A stretch of DNA of 64,000 nucleotides from the NCBI GenBank assembly GCA_019188255.1, contig JAETXT010000009.1:1116001-1180000 (forward strand), given 5' to 3'. This stretch comes from Verticillium longisporum. Its lineage: Eukaryota; Ascomycota; Sordariomycetes; Glomerellales; Plectosphaerellaceae. Position 1 is the stretch's first letter. Every line of letters begins with the position of its first letter. The translations under genes were made by a program, and so were the position numbers. The notes under the pieces were generated by a model. It made no database searches. It was not told where the DNA came from and saw only the letters and a program-made list of their open reading frames with translations. Below are positions 43,679 to 55,900 of this stretch, piece by piece.

Positions 43679-46501
43679 TCAATGCCTTCTGGCCTTGCGC
43701 TCCGTATACTTTTTGAGCCGGCGCACGCCCAGCTTCTCGTCTTTGCCGGGCACGTTGCCAAAGTACCATCGGCTCTCCTCCCAACGCTTACCAAGCCCCA
43801 GCTTGGTGAGCATGGTCTCTCTGTCTTTGGCTTCGGGAAACTGGAAGCCCTTCTCTTCCCGCACATCTTCGGTGCAGAGGAAAGAGACGAGATCCGCAAG
43901 GCAGGTGACGGAATGAGGCAGGCGGTGCGAGAACCGACAGGGCACCAACGACATGAGCGCAAACCAGTACAGGATGAGCAGCGCCAAGACGATGAAAAAC
44001 ACGGCCCTGTTGGGTCGCATGCGGCTGTCGTTGATTCCCTCAATGTTTCGGGCCATGAACAGGCCGCCGGCGAGGATCGGAATGAAGACGGCCAATGTGC
44101 TCATCAGTGAGACGGCCGCAACGCGCCAATGTTTGTTCCTCGCAGCATGGAGGGTGGCCTGGAACGGGTGGCAAGCGGCGTAGTCCAAGAGCATGGAACG
44201 ACCGGCTGGCGAACCCAAGGCGCTATTCAGCTCTGCCCACGGTTGCGTAGTGCGAAGTGACATGTCCAGAGACTGGAGGAACAAGTACAGGAGCACGCCA
44301 AGCAGACTCGGGATGAAGCTGAAGAGGAAGTTGGCCGCTGAAAAATTGCCCTCAGCGGGATAGACAGACAAGTGGCCGGGACGGAAGCCTCGCATCCAGC
44401 TAGCTCCCTGCGTGAAGGAGACAACAATCAGGGCCACCAGAAGGAGCGTGCTGATCACAGCGAAGCCAATCATCTGCCCATCTCGCAAGAACCAGGGTAA
44501 ATATTGTTTCCGAATCTTGTCGTCCACCCCCGAAACCAGGGACATTGTCAGCGAGTTCATAGACTCGCGTTGGCGGATATCGTCTTGGGGCATGTCCTCC
44601 ACGTCGTTCCGTCCTCTCCTGTCAGAGATATGAGTGTCGATTCCGATACCGTACCATGGCGTCACGTCGGGGCCTTCCATCTGCCAATAGCCCAGCCGAT
44701 CGACGCGGCGGTTGCAAAGAATGGATTGCATCGCCTTCCTGTCCCTGATCATCTCGGTTCTCTCATAGTCGTCAAGAGTGTTCGACTTGTACATCATGTG
44801 GGCAACGTCGGCGATAGATCGTGGATCCCATAAGAGACCCGTGATCCTCTTGTGCCAGTACATGGCCAAAGTTGCAATGGCTCCAAGGAGTAGCACGTAC
44901 AGAACGACGGCCGTATAAGCCACGCCTTGCACTGCCGACCAGGTCCATTGGTCGTCAACACGAGCCACTGCAAAACAGCTGCTCAATAAAGGTATCGTTA
45001 AGGCGCCAAGCCAGATCATAGCCATACAGGCCTTCAGCATAGGTGGCCCTGTCAAGTGAGGTTTCATAAAATTCGTGAGATAGAGGTCGTCAAAGAGTGC
45101 ATCGCGTCTCTTTTCAGACTCATCATTCGTCATGCGTTGGAATGGCAGAATTCGTATCGTGGTTGTCATGATGCATTGTGCGATGACGAATACAACCACG
45201 GCCAGTATTTGTGGCAGTACACGGATCAGAAAGTTTTGTCCTTGGTTTATACCGTCAACGGCGTAGCGCAACGTAAGCAATACAGGTCGTATCGTTGTCA
45301 GAATGGCGGAAGTGACGAGCAGCACAATCATAATAATGCATAATGCCATCATGGTGATCATTGAGGGTAGTCGTAAGATTCGTGGGACATAGGTGATTTC
45401 GGGGTAGTTGATTCTCAGGGGATCGATAATGTCAAGCTTGGGCAGGCCTTCCCGTCGGGTTGGATGGACTTCGCTGATCGGTATCCAACGGTTGGAGCCC
45501 AATTGCTTGGGTTCGTCCTCCCCTATGAAGCGTGAAGAAGTCGTAGACCTCGGCTGTGAGAGAGGCCGCGTCGTGTTGTAGGCTTCTAGTCTGATGGGAG
45601 TGACACCGAGCTCCTCATTCTCATCTTGCGACTGTGATAACGCGCTGTGGCGCACCGAGTTGCGCGTGTAAACCGAAGGCACAGGGGCGAGAGATGGCAC
45701 CAGACTGCGTGCCTTGCTTGAACGCCTCTTAGGTATCGCGTAATCATCATCAGAGTATTCGTCATGATCATTAGGGAGCTCCTTCTCCCATGGGGCGCCG
45801 GCATCGCCTCGGGTGGTCGCTGTGGCATCTGACGTGGCAGAATGCCTGGGCCACGACTGTTGAGTGAGGGCGCCAAGGGCATAGTTGATAAAAGGTCCGT
45901 CATCGACGCCGGGCGTGATTGAACCATTGACGGCAAGGGTCATGTCATCGCGAAAGCCCTTGGCGCGTGCGCGGTTGGCGACCTCGTCCATGGCTAGCTG
46001 CGCTTCGTTGAAGCGTACTGTCGTTTGAGATTGATGTGGACTGTCGACTCGGAGTCGATTCGTCGAGGTGGACGCGGATCCGGGCGATTGTCGATCAGTG
46101 GTTCGTCTGGGTGCCGACGAATGTCACGTAGCGGGTTTCCGAACTGTGCGAACAGACGGCTAGGACCGTAGCTCTCGGTGATGGTCGAGTCGGAGTCAGA
46201 GTGTCCTGGCGGTGAAGGGGCGTGGAAGATGGCCGGAGCTTGGGGTGAGAGAGAAACTTGACCGGAGTCGCTCGTCAGGTCATCGCCGCCGCGTGACGTG
46301 TCGCCATGCGGCCGAATGGTGGCCTCTGACTGCTCAGAAGGGGTCTTTGGAGACCAGAATTGGGGCGGTTGGGGACCTGTTATGCGACCCGTCAGTATAT
46401 CAAGTCGGCGGCCACGTATTGGAGGAGGGCGCTGAACGACTGGAGAAGCCCAACATACGCTGTCGATCGATAAAGTTGAATGTCAGGTCTTGGAAATTCA
46501 T
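43679..46501 (-). CDS. DUF3433-type multi-pass membrane protein
   Basis: About 913 aa. Exon 1 is 46501-46459 (MNFQDLTFNFIDRQ); the intron has GTATGT, a TACTGACG branch and ATAACAG; exon 2 is 46376-43679. The frame in exon 2 needs GGGG at 46109-46111 (coding CACCCCAGACG); with it, RDIRRHPRRTTDRQS continues into SQTTVRFNEAQLAMDEVANR. The N-terminal about 250 aa are Ser/Pro-rich and cytosolic. After that come about eight hydrophobic segments in two sets of four, each set resembling one DUF3433 repeat: first LCIIMIVLLVTSAIL and FLIRVLPQILAVVVFVI; second IPSLLGVLLYLFLQSL with the conserved QPWAELN and HPFQATLHAARNKHW blocks. Members are ascomycete membrane proteins of unknown function. Confidence 0.85.
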
Positions 46502-47992
46502 TCTTCGATTCGTGGGAAGATGCGTCGAGCGAAGCCCACTAAGACCTTTCAACACACTGACCGAAGACGACGAGTGAGGTACAGAGTGATGCAGTAGTGT
46601 GTGCTAAACAAAGATGCGCGCCAATGCAGATGTGGATTGAATGATGCATGATGCAGACAGAAAGCGCCATGTTTGGGCAATTCAGTCGTTTTGGCCAACG
46701 GCATCGCCAATTGCCAGTGGCTGGTCGACCCCTTGCCACGACCCAGAGGCGAAAAAAAGAAGGACACGGGCAACATGGGGTCAGACGAGAGGAAGGTTGG
46801 GTGGTGATGGTGAGAAAGCCAGGGTGAGTGAGAGTGTGCTGTGACGACTCCATCCCCAGCCTCTCTCTCGAGGCGTTTGGGCTCAGAGCAAAGCGGACCG
46901 GGGCCCGGAAGCTAGGGCCATGCCGTGCCCCAATGCAGGTCCCAGGCCCAGACGCACGTTGGGTAGCGCACGATGAAGAGAAGAGACGGACTTACAGCAC
47001 GATTGTCAAAGATGGAAGAATCACGATAGAATGCTTCGAAGCTGCTTCGTAGATATCGCGTGTGTGTGAAGTTTTAGGAGGGAAAAGTTTCTGCGCGGCT
47101 GCAACGAGACGGTGAGCTGCTTTGCTCCTGCCTGCATGCGTGCCGTACCTTCTTGCAGCACCTAGTGGGGGAGCTGCAGCCTGCATGCGCCTTCCACGCG
47201 GTGTCTACTCAGGTACTACTTGCCTTGCCTTGGGCTGACAGGCAACCGCCCTGGGGACCGCCCTGGGGACCGCCCTGGGGACCAGATAGGGCCAAGAGGG
47301 CACACGACCTCTCGCTCAGCTGTGGACACAAGGGCAGGCACTCCACTATGATGCAGCTTCCCCGAAGAGAAAAGCTGTGGCTGGGTGAGGGATGCTGATC
47401 TTCGTCGGTCTGTGCGTCCGGCTTCCTCCTTCCTAAGGGCGACCTTCCGTCCTGATGGTAACTGCCAGGGATGTACAGGCCGTGCTTGCTCCCTTGACAG
47501 TACTATGGAGCATCACACCCGGCACTCCGGTCGCCAAAGTGGATGCAATCGACAGCTCGGGTGCAGCCCCGTGTTTGAGGTGCTTGACAACCCTAATGAC
47601 CATGTCCTGGGTGCTGACAGGCCACCTGCCAGCCTCGTCTCCATTGCTACCTTTTTTTTTTTTTCTTCCTTCCAGCTTCTCCCCCACCGGCAGCACCGAG
47701 TCGCGAGTTCTGGCCACAAGGGGGCACCCGTGCAGATCCACAGGGTGACGCTGGTCTCTCCAAGGGATGCTGTTCAAAGCCTGAAAGAGGGTCTATTGAT
47801 GTCACAGGGACAAAGCACCTAGCTGCCCAACGACCGGATTCTGGGAACATGGTCCCAAGTAAAGCAGGTAAGGTAGTATTACATGGCGAAGTGGGCACGG
47901 CAGCGCCAGAGAACCCTTGGTCACATCTTCTCGACCCCGGCATCGTGCCCCTACGCCCTCGACTCGGATATCGTCCCATGTGCATGTCCAGC
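46502..47992. other. intergenic, no gene seen
   Basis: Promoter and leader of the DUF3433-type gene plus the 3' flank of the mitochondrial protein gene. It contains the 12-bp minisatellite at 47245-47283. No credible coding frame. Confidence 0.5.
47245..47283. repeat. 12-bp minisatellite CGCCCTGGGGAC x3
   Basis: Three nearly perfect tandem copies of a 12-bp unit, non-coding. It contains GGGG runs, so run lengths here are less reliable. Confidence 0.9.
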
Positions 47993-49704
47993 CTACGCCC
48001 GGAGCAGATCTGACAAGCCAGCCGACGGCGGCGCCACATCTACCAGCAGCTCGTTTGTCCTCCGAATACGCTCGTACACGACCTTTTCTTCCGCTGCCCA
48101 GCGCGTGCCTGCCTCCTTCGGGTTTGGCGCACTCGACCAGAAGCGCCCAAGCTTGGATGTAGACCCTGCCGCCGCCGCCGCTTTCCTCTCAGCCTCCTGC
48201 TGCTGTGCCTTCTCCTCCTTTGCCAGCCGCTTGACCATGAGCGACCAGTTGTGCAGTCCTGTGCCCAAACACTCCCTGCAGGTCGTCTTCGTCGCTCGGT
48301 TCGCCGCCGTGTCGGGGCCCAGCTCGCGAAGCTGTTCTTCCGCGAGGTCCACACCGTCGCGTGTCCAGGTGAGACCTTCCTCGCGTGTTCGCAGTGTATC
48401 GTTGCTCGAGTAAAGAATCTCGCCAATGTAGAGGTGAAGGGCCGCCTCCTCGCAAAGCTGCTTGTTGTCGCGCCATGGGGGAGTTGTTCCATCAGGCGGA
48501 GGCGGGGGGTACTGTGGTGGCTGTGCCAGTGCCCACAGTTTTTGCCAGAAGTTTGATGGCGATGAATCGAATGACTTGGCCCTTGTTGCGGTTGGCGGTG
48601 TAGTGGGCAAAGCGCGACGTGCGCGGAGAAGAGAAACAAAGATTGGGAGTGCCCCCGCGACGTCACCGCCATGGGCCTTGTGCGTCGCCATCGCTGTGAG
48701 GACAGACAGGACGTTCTCCGAGGGGGCCGCCGACCTGTCGTTGAGGGTCAATGTCCGACGGTCAACAACAGGAGGCGAAGATGGGTCGACAGTCTCCAAG
48801 GCAATGGAGAGTGCCCAGTCGTACACCCTTGCAGCAGCCTCCGGCACCTTCTTGAAGTCCAAGAAGGAAGCATACGCAAGCGCCGCATCGGGTCTCTGCT
48901 TGGTGCTGAAGCCCTTGGTCGTCAGGATGCGAAGATAGGCATTCTCCGCAGACTCGTAGGCCACCTCACAGTCTTGTTCTTTCGGCGCACCAGGAGCTCC
49001 GACAGGCATGGGCTGAGGCCGGGGGTTCGAGGGTCCGACAACCATGGCCGGGGGGCAGACAATGGTGCGAGTGCGATCTTTGACCCAGCCGTCCACCTGC
49101 TCGAGCGTCGTCGCCAGCAGCATCATGACCTCGTAGTAGCCTCGCCTCCAGTTTTCGTCCTTGGTCGAAATGTCCTTGCCCACACTCCCCAGACCGTCAA
49201 TGGACAACGGCTCATCACCAAGAAGCTCCCGAACACCGGCGCCATCAATCTGGGGGTCCTCGAGTCTCTTCAGGGCACTCTGGCACGACACGATAATCTC
49301 GTCATAATTCGTGCCCCGATTCCCGGCAACCCGCTGCGCACTCTTCGCGCCCCGAACGCCCATGCGCGTCAGGAAGGACCACTCGTGCGGCGTGGGAAGT
49401 CTTTTTCCAACCATTCTTGGTTGAGCATGAATCCGATGGCGACAACGCAGACGAGAGAGCCCCAGATGGAGATGTTGTACCGGAGGAAGAGCCGGCCCTC
49501 ATGCCTCAGCCATAGCTTGTTTTCGGTGGTGAAGTAGCGGACTTTGCGCCGTCGTGTCGTTAGTGGTATCGAGAGGAAAGGAAGCTGTGGTCGCACACGG
49601 GACGCGAGCGCTGTGTTGCTGGTGAATTCGCGAGCGGGGAGCTCGAAAAGTCGCTGGGTAAGGCGGCGGCGAGTGGCCCAGCGCTGCCGTGTGGTCGGAA
49701 GCAT
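47993..49704 (-). CDS. probable mitochondrial membrane protein, TPR-like
   Basis: About 570 aa, no intron. The Arg-rich, acid-free N-terminus (MLPTTRQRWATRRRLTQRLF) looks like a mitochondrial targeting sequence. One membrane segment follows near residues 89-105 (SIWGSLVCVVAIGFML), then a large soluble domain with helical repeats rich in AYASFLDFKKVPEAAARVYD-type TPR-like helices. A CxxC-like TTCRECLGTGLHNW near residue 480 is notable. The frame is broken at 49394-49396 (GGG for GGGG, coding CCCC); correcting it joins EWLEKDFP to TPHEWSFLTRMG. The family is conserved in fungi but I do not know its function. It shares a 403-bp divergent promoter with the Tcd-type gene, whose product is also expected at mitochondria. 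Confidence 0.82.
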
Positions 49705-50107
49705 GTTGGCAATGTGTGGGATGCGGCTATGGTATGGTCGTCATGCTGATGAGGCTGGCAGTACCCTCGAAAGCCTGCAGGTTCCTTGCGTGTCGATTGC
49801 CAATGGTGGTCACTGTTGATGCCTCTATTCTGACTGGCTGTTGCGGAACCTGCAGTTGGGGGAACTTGAGTCGTCGGCAGGTCGGCAGATGATAATTCCG
49901 CACTCGCAGCCATTGGCTTCTCCGATTGGCCCACACCCATCGCAACCAGCCAAGGGCAAACTTCAAGCCATCGATTTCGTGAGCTCTTGGATTCAAGGGC
50001 AACTCAAAATCAATCTTGTATCTGCCCTAGGTACAAAATTTACATCAACGTCTCATCCTCTTAACCACGAAATATACACAGGATTTTCTGATCATGGCCG
50101 CTTGAAA
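49705..50107. promoter_or_regulatory. short divergent promoter of two mitochondrial genes
   Basis: 403 bp separate the two start codons (49704 minus, 50108 plus). No specific motif recognised; co-regulation is inferred only from the arrangement. Confidence 0.55.
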
Positions 50108-51766
50108 ATGGCGTCTTTGATCGAGCGAGCGGCGGCGGACTCCCGCCTGCAGTTCGCCGCAACCGCAATCATCTCTGGCCTCACAGTAGGCGCCCTCATT
50201 TTTGGATATCAAGCATTGGACAGGGAAGAGAGGCTCTATGAATTGAAGCATTCTATACCGCCTGTTGCGGATGGCGAACACACGCCAGAAAAGGTGCGCC
50301 GTCACTCATCTGATTCCTGAACCATGAAGCCCCCCCATCGACTGACACTGGCCAGCTCACGCAATTCGGTGGTGTGTCCTCGACCCTTGACAAAGAGGAT
50401 GCACGCAACGAGGCACTCGCCAAGAGGGCCCAAGCCGGCGACTTTGACGACGAGCTCATCCTAGAACAACTCGCCCGCAATCGCGTCTTCCTCCAGGACG
50501 AAGGCCTCAAGAAGCTACGTGAATCGTTCGTCATCGTCGTCGGATGCGGTGGCGTGGGCTCCCACTGCACAGCGTCCCTGGCTAGGTCCGGCGTTTCCAA
50601 GATCCGTCTCATCGACTTCGACCAGGTCACGCTCAGCTCCCTGAACCGCCACGCCGTGGCAACGCTCGCCGACGTTGGCATGCCCAAGGTGCAGTGCCTG
50701 TACCGGCGACTCATTGCCATTGCGCCCTGGGTCAAGTACGACCTGCGACTGCAGAAGTTTGAGGCCGGCGTCGAGGACGACGTCTTGTCGCCTTGGGATG
50801 ACGGCCAAAAGCCCGATTTCATCGTGGACGCCATTGACAACATCGACACCAAGGTCGCGCTGCTCAAGTACTGTCACGACCACAAGATTCCCGTCATCTC
50901 GAGCATGGGCGCCGGTGCCAAGAGCGACCCGACGCGCATTGTCGTTGGCGACATTGGCACCAGTACGGACGACGGCCTTTCGAGGGCGACGAGGCGGAGG
51001 TTGAAGTTGCAGGGCATTACCAGCGGCATCCCCGTCGTCTTCTCGACTGAGAAGACTGGCGAGGGAAGGCCGGCCTCCTGCCCCTCGCTGAAGAGGAGTT
51101 CCAGAAGGGCAAGGTCGGCGATCTGGGTGTCCTGCCCAACTTCAGGGTGCGCATCCTTCCTGTGCTTGGAACCATGCCTGCGGTGTTTGGCTATGTTATT
51201 GCGAATCATATCATCTTGAGTATCACTGGTACGACCCCCTGATCCCTCACCTCCCCAGGCAAATCAGCCATCCGGGACACTGACACGCGATAGGCTATCC
51301 GACAGAGTACATCCCCGGCAAGGGCCGTGACAAGATGTACGACAGCATACTGGCCTTTATCCAGAGCACGGAGGAGAAGCTTGCACGCATGACTGAGGGA
51401 TCTAGCGACCCAGAGGTAGCCAAGGGTCTCAAGACACCCATCACACCCGGTGACATTGCGTTTCTCGCCGAGGAGCTGTGGAGGGGCCGTAGTGCTGTGA
51501 CTGGCATCCCGACGAGAAACGTCCTCATCAGGTGGAGGAAGCCGGAGGGCAAGACGATGGTACGAATCGGAGAGGGTGCCGACGAACAGAAGAGTTCCAA
51601 CGTGCGCCTTGGTGACTTGGTCTGCATGACAAAGGACGAGGCGACGAGGCACGAGAAGATGATCTTGCGAGGAGACTCCAAGCACGAAGATCTGTACGAT
51701 GAGGCCGTGATTGCCAAGATTGAGGCGAGATTAGAAGAGGCACGGAGTTTTGAACAGCACAGGTAA
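50108..51766 (+). CDS. tRNA threonylcarbamoyladenosine dehydratase (TcdA/Tcd1-like E1 enzyme)
   Basis: About 510 aa. Exons 50108-50293, 50356-51228 and 51294-51766. An N-terminal membrane anchor (FAATAIISGLTVGALIFGY, about 16-34) matches the mitochondrial outer-membrane location of yeast Tcd1/Tcd2. The ThiF/E1 domain follows: nucleotide loop VVGCGGVGSH, DFDQVTLSSLNRHAVA, DAIDNIDTKVALL and SSMGAGAKSDPTRI, all typical of the CsdL/TcdA branch. The enzyme uses ATP to cyclise t6A37 of tRNAs to ct6A. One base is missing at 51063-51065 (GGG for GGGG); with it the frame reads TGEGKAGLLPLAEEEFQKGKVGDLG and phases close. The C-terminal part resembles fungal Tcd proteins (GYPTEYIPGK, LAEELWRGRSAVTG). 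Confidence 0.92.
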
Positions 51767-51908
51767 CCAAAATCTGTTTACCTGAGGCGCCTGAGAGATA
51801 TCATCCATTCGCCCTGTTGTTACGGCGCAGTCATCCTAATACAAAATCTTCCCCATGCTGATGCGTCGCTTCATGATGCTTTAAAATGCAATTCCTCAAC
51901 ACCTTGAC

Positions 51909-52913
51909 TCAGCCAAGCATAAGCCAGGCAAGAACCGGAAGAAACCATGCCGTCGGCCTCAGCGATCCACCACTCGACTGCACATCTACCCTCTGGCCAC
52001 CACGTCCCGGGTCAACCGCACTCGGAGCCGGCAGCCACCAAGCCGCGGGAACCTGCGTTATGAAGTCATACCAGTATCTGCCCATCTCTTTGTACCCATC
52101 CATCGACGGGTGGATGCAGTCACCGCGCAGGAAACTCTGGGGCATAGCGCTAAAGTCCGCGGCGAGGACCTTATATCCGTCATCAAGACGTCGCCTGACG
52201 ACGTCTGGGATGAGAGCCTGGTACTCCGCGGTCCTCGCGACCCGGTCCGTCTGGCACGAGCCGAGGATGACTGCCACGATGATGACCGCATCGGGACACG
52301 CCCGGATCATGAGGTCGAGCAGATCACCGAGCCGTCCGGCCGCCACTGCGGGGTCGTTTCCCTCCTTTGCGATGCGCTCGACGGAGGCCATGTCGTTTGT
52401 GCCCGCATGCAGCAGGATGAGGTTTGGTTGTTGTTCGAGTGACGGCCCGATGTGCTCGGCGAGGAATTGTATGGTTTTGCCGTTCCACGCAGCCTGTGAA
52501 TGGTCAGACGTTCACTCGTCGACATGCCGCGGGGAATTTTCTCGTCTTACAAAATAGCCGTCGCGCATTGCTCCGCCGTGTTCTGTCCCGACGAATTCGA
52601 TCTCGTTACCTGGTCACATGGTCAGCACGCTGCCATCTCGGGCTGGCGTGAGTTCTGACTGACTCCTAGACAAGCGCTCTGAGAGGTCGCTTCTGTACCC
52701 GTTCAAATCCTTGCTGCCGTGTCCCACGGTGACGGAATCTCCCACGCAGAGGATGCGAAGTGTTGTTCCAGACGAGATGGTTTGGGCTGGAGAGGCATCC
52801 GTTACCGAGAGCGGCAGGCTGAGTGACAGGTCTGTGTTGGCGTTGCGCTGAAAGAGAGAAGATGAGGCCAGGCCGAGGGCCGTGATCAGGACAAGGATCT
52901 GTCTAGACCACAT
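51909..52913 (-). CDS. secreted SGNH/GDSL hydrolase, possibly GPI-anchored
   Basis: 297 aa. Exons 52913-52664, 52609-52551 and 52493-51909; the first intron (54 bp) has a GCTGAC branch. Signal peptide MWSRQILVLITALGLASS. The catalytic blocks are complete: block I GDSVTVGHGS (Ser nucleophile), the Gly in FVGTEHGG, block III HAGTNDM (Asn oxyanion), and block V with the DxxH pair in DCIHPSMDGY. The last 12-13 residues are hydrophobic (AWFLPVLAWLMLG) after a Ser/Gly-rich linker (SSGGS), the layout of a GPI-attachment signal. Likely an extracellular or cell-wall esterase acting on carbohydrate or lipid esters; substrate unknown. Confidence 0.9.
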
Positions 52914-55900
52914 ACTGGGGCAAGTGATGTGATGAGGAGTTTGCAGGTCGTCCAGAACAAGATTCCAGGGAAGTCAAGATTGTGCGAGACCGTGGAGTTT
53001 CAGGGCTATGCCTATGGCGAAGAGATCGAGGATAATGACAATGTCTAGTGAACTCGACAATATTGAGAAGTCGTATGGTACGGCGGTTGCATGTCACGGC
53101 TGATCCCCAGAACCAGTCTTCAAGGCGCTGGGATACCATGATATCATATACACGCGCCTAGACTTGGCCGACGAACTCATCGCACACTTTGGTTCGCAGG
53201 AGAAACATGACCGTCGCCGACAAGTGTCCTGTGGCTCGCCACGAGCTGTCAAGTTGGCTTCCCGTGCGCCGTCCGCAGCATCATGGCATGGCTGAGACCG
53301 ACAACCGCTATGCACGGGTGGTGCTGGTCACCTAGTGGATTGGGGCGGCGGCTAGCATCACGATGGACTTCTTGAGAGGGCTTTCTACGTCTTGGCACCT
53401 GCGCTCTTCGCACCATACTTAGTCTCAACGCGGCCAAAAGACTGAGGCGACTTGGCGATTCCCCTGAGCCACAACAACGTGGACGGCGCAGTATGTTGAA
53501 GCTTGGCCCGTTGCGAATTAGCCGTGTCGATCCGGCAGCGAGCCTCACTTCGTGGGCCGACCCCTACCCCAGAAGAAACGAGTATGTTCCCCAGGGCGGT
53601 TCATCTCGTTCGCCTTGTGATCGCCCATGCACTAATATCTTTGAAAGAACATGGGATTGCGCTGGTAGCTCAAATGCATGACACGACTGCGGATGCAGTT
53701 CTGGGGAATCCCTTAGCAGTGGGTGTATGGCCAAGCAAAGTGCCGATGCCGACGGTGCTGCACATGACGGGCCGTGGAACACAATGTAGGGCCTGGGCAA
53801 AAGGGCTGCGCATGGCTGGCGGGTGCATGGCTTGGATGCCGAGCCTCAAGCATATCGCCACCTCTGCCAACTGGCGTCGTGACGCGGCACCGCACCTGCA
53901 GGTGTCAATCGAGCTGTCCGAGAGGATAGATGGACCGAATCGATGTTTGAGGTCGCCTGTAGGGACAGATGCCAGATGCTGCGTGAGTTTCTGTCGGTAC
54001 CCTGCGAATGAGAGAATATACTATCAGAAACTGCGTCATGCCATGACAAGGTGAAAAGAGTCAGTGGATGTCCTAGGGACATCCCGGATGGACGGTATAC
54101 ACGTGACGGCTACAGGAAGCGGCGTGCCTGATTGCTTCGTTTGGGCCGCCAGAGTCCCGGGGTCGCACCAGGTGACTGTGTTTAATTTGACCACTGCTTC
54201 GACTTTGTGAGGCGGGGCTCAACTGAAGCTGAACAGATGGAGAGCAGGTTGCTTGGCGGGCGGTGGCGAATGCTTCTCCCAGTGAACCTTATCATGGGCC
54301 TCGCCGCAACAGAAATAGAAACCCGGGCGAGCTTGTTTTCCCCGTCCTGGCAGGGCGCTTGTCAATCACGTCGAGAGTACCCTGATGGCGTGCTTCCAGA
54401 ACAGCTGTAGAAGATTCGGAAGCCAAATATGTCTGGTGAAAACGCCTAGCATCATCGTGTTTGGGTAGGTGCTGTGAGGACGAGGCGCAGGTCTTTAGGC
54501 CAAGTCGCAAGCCAGCCTTTTCGCGCCTGGACATTGCCTGAAAGTGCGTTGAGGCTTTCCGGTATGAACGGCTGTATGTTTGCTCATGTGCATGGTTGTA
54601 CCGTCAGCCTGTAACCATGTGGTCCAAGGCGACACATGGTAGGCGTCGAGGGTCGGTGACGGCAGGACAGACGTTGAATGCGAGTACACGTGTGCCGAGC
54701 ATGTCGGTCCTGGTTGGTGATATCTGAGCCGCAGAGGAAGACAAGTCCTTGAGCGTATGCAGTGTGAGCCGAAAAGTCAAGTCTGATCTAGGTAGATAGT
54801 AGTAGGTAGGTGTAAATGAAGGGCTGCTCCATGCCCGTACTACCAAGGCGACAGGCAGTCACGGAGCCAGTGGATGATCCGCTTCTTCAGGCACCCGTTC
54901 CAGCGAGCACCTTAGTCAGCCCCAGCACCATGAGCTCCCAACCGAAATGTCGCGACAGAACGCGTCTCCAGCCTTCCATTGTCTTTTCTACAACTACCAC
55001 GAGCACCGGGTCTCGCTATTCTCTACCATCCGCGATTGAGTCTCCTCGACGAGCCATGTCAACCATCCGTCATACCTTTTGCACGTGCTCGAAGACTCTG
55101 ACAAGGACGAACCGATCCATTGCGACTGCCGCGCCAGCTTCGCGTCTGGCCTCAAAATCCGAAGACACCCATTCCTGCAATGTCTAGCATCGCTCCCCTG
55201 GATCCCAACATTACTCAGACCCGAAGACAGCAAGGACACATGCATGAAGAGCCTTGGTCCTCGAGCAGGAGAGGGATCTGTCAAGTCAAAGGCGATGATA
55301 GCAAGTGCTTCACCGTGCCGCTTCGGCAGCACCTCTCGTATGCCTGGGCATCGTCTATCAGCCTGCCAAAGTAACGTTTTCTCCGAAGCATCCTCATCCG
55401 TACTCACTAGTAGGGACCTTGCCTGTCACGGCCTTTTTTTCTCACCTCCGCATGCTGTCTATTTGGCACACCTCAACCCCCCTCCCCCTGCTACAGCCCA
55501 CGACACCCCTCTGCCATGACGAAAACCTCACAGCGATAAGTGAACTTCTCCCGCTGTGGTTCCTCTGGAACCCTCTGGATGAAGTGAAGACCGCAAAATC
55601 AAAGAACGGAAATCGGAGCAGGCACCCCCTCGTGGGTGTGTATGGGCAGCGCAGCTCCTCTGTAGGGCAGCAACAATAGTCAAAAGACACAGGAAAAGAC
55701 CGCCATGACGACAGCGTCAACTCCGAGAAGCGCATTGCTCACCGGCGACACGACAGGCTGGATGCAGGTCGACTCGGGGGTGTTTGACCAGCAGCCAGCA
55801 GTCTGTCGGCGAGGAGCCAAGCTCGCGCTCATGACGGTCGAAAATAGTTTTCAATCGGAGCGGTCGGCGTGTTTCCGAGACGTTTGTGCTGCGGCCGACC

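Noticed and set aside
46018..46125. A possible 80-87 bp intron in the DUF3433-type gene explaining the frame change
   Set aside because: The donor (GTGACA) and acceptors (GAG or ACAG) are poor and it would delete a natural Ser-rich segment; a missing C at 46109-46111 explains the frame better.
54816..55519. Overlapping open frames of 120-146 codons on both strands
   Set aside because: Open in several frames at once, Ser/Thr/Pro-rich without ordered segments; likely chance in GC-balanced DNA.
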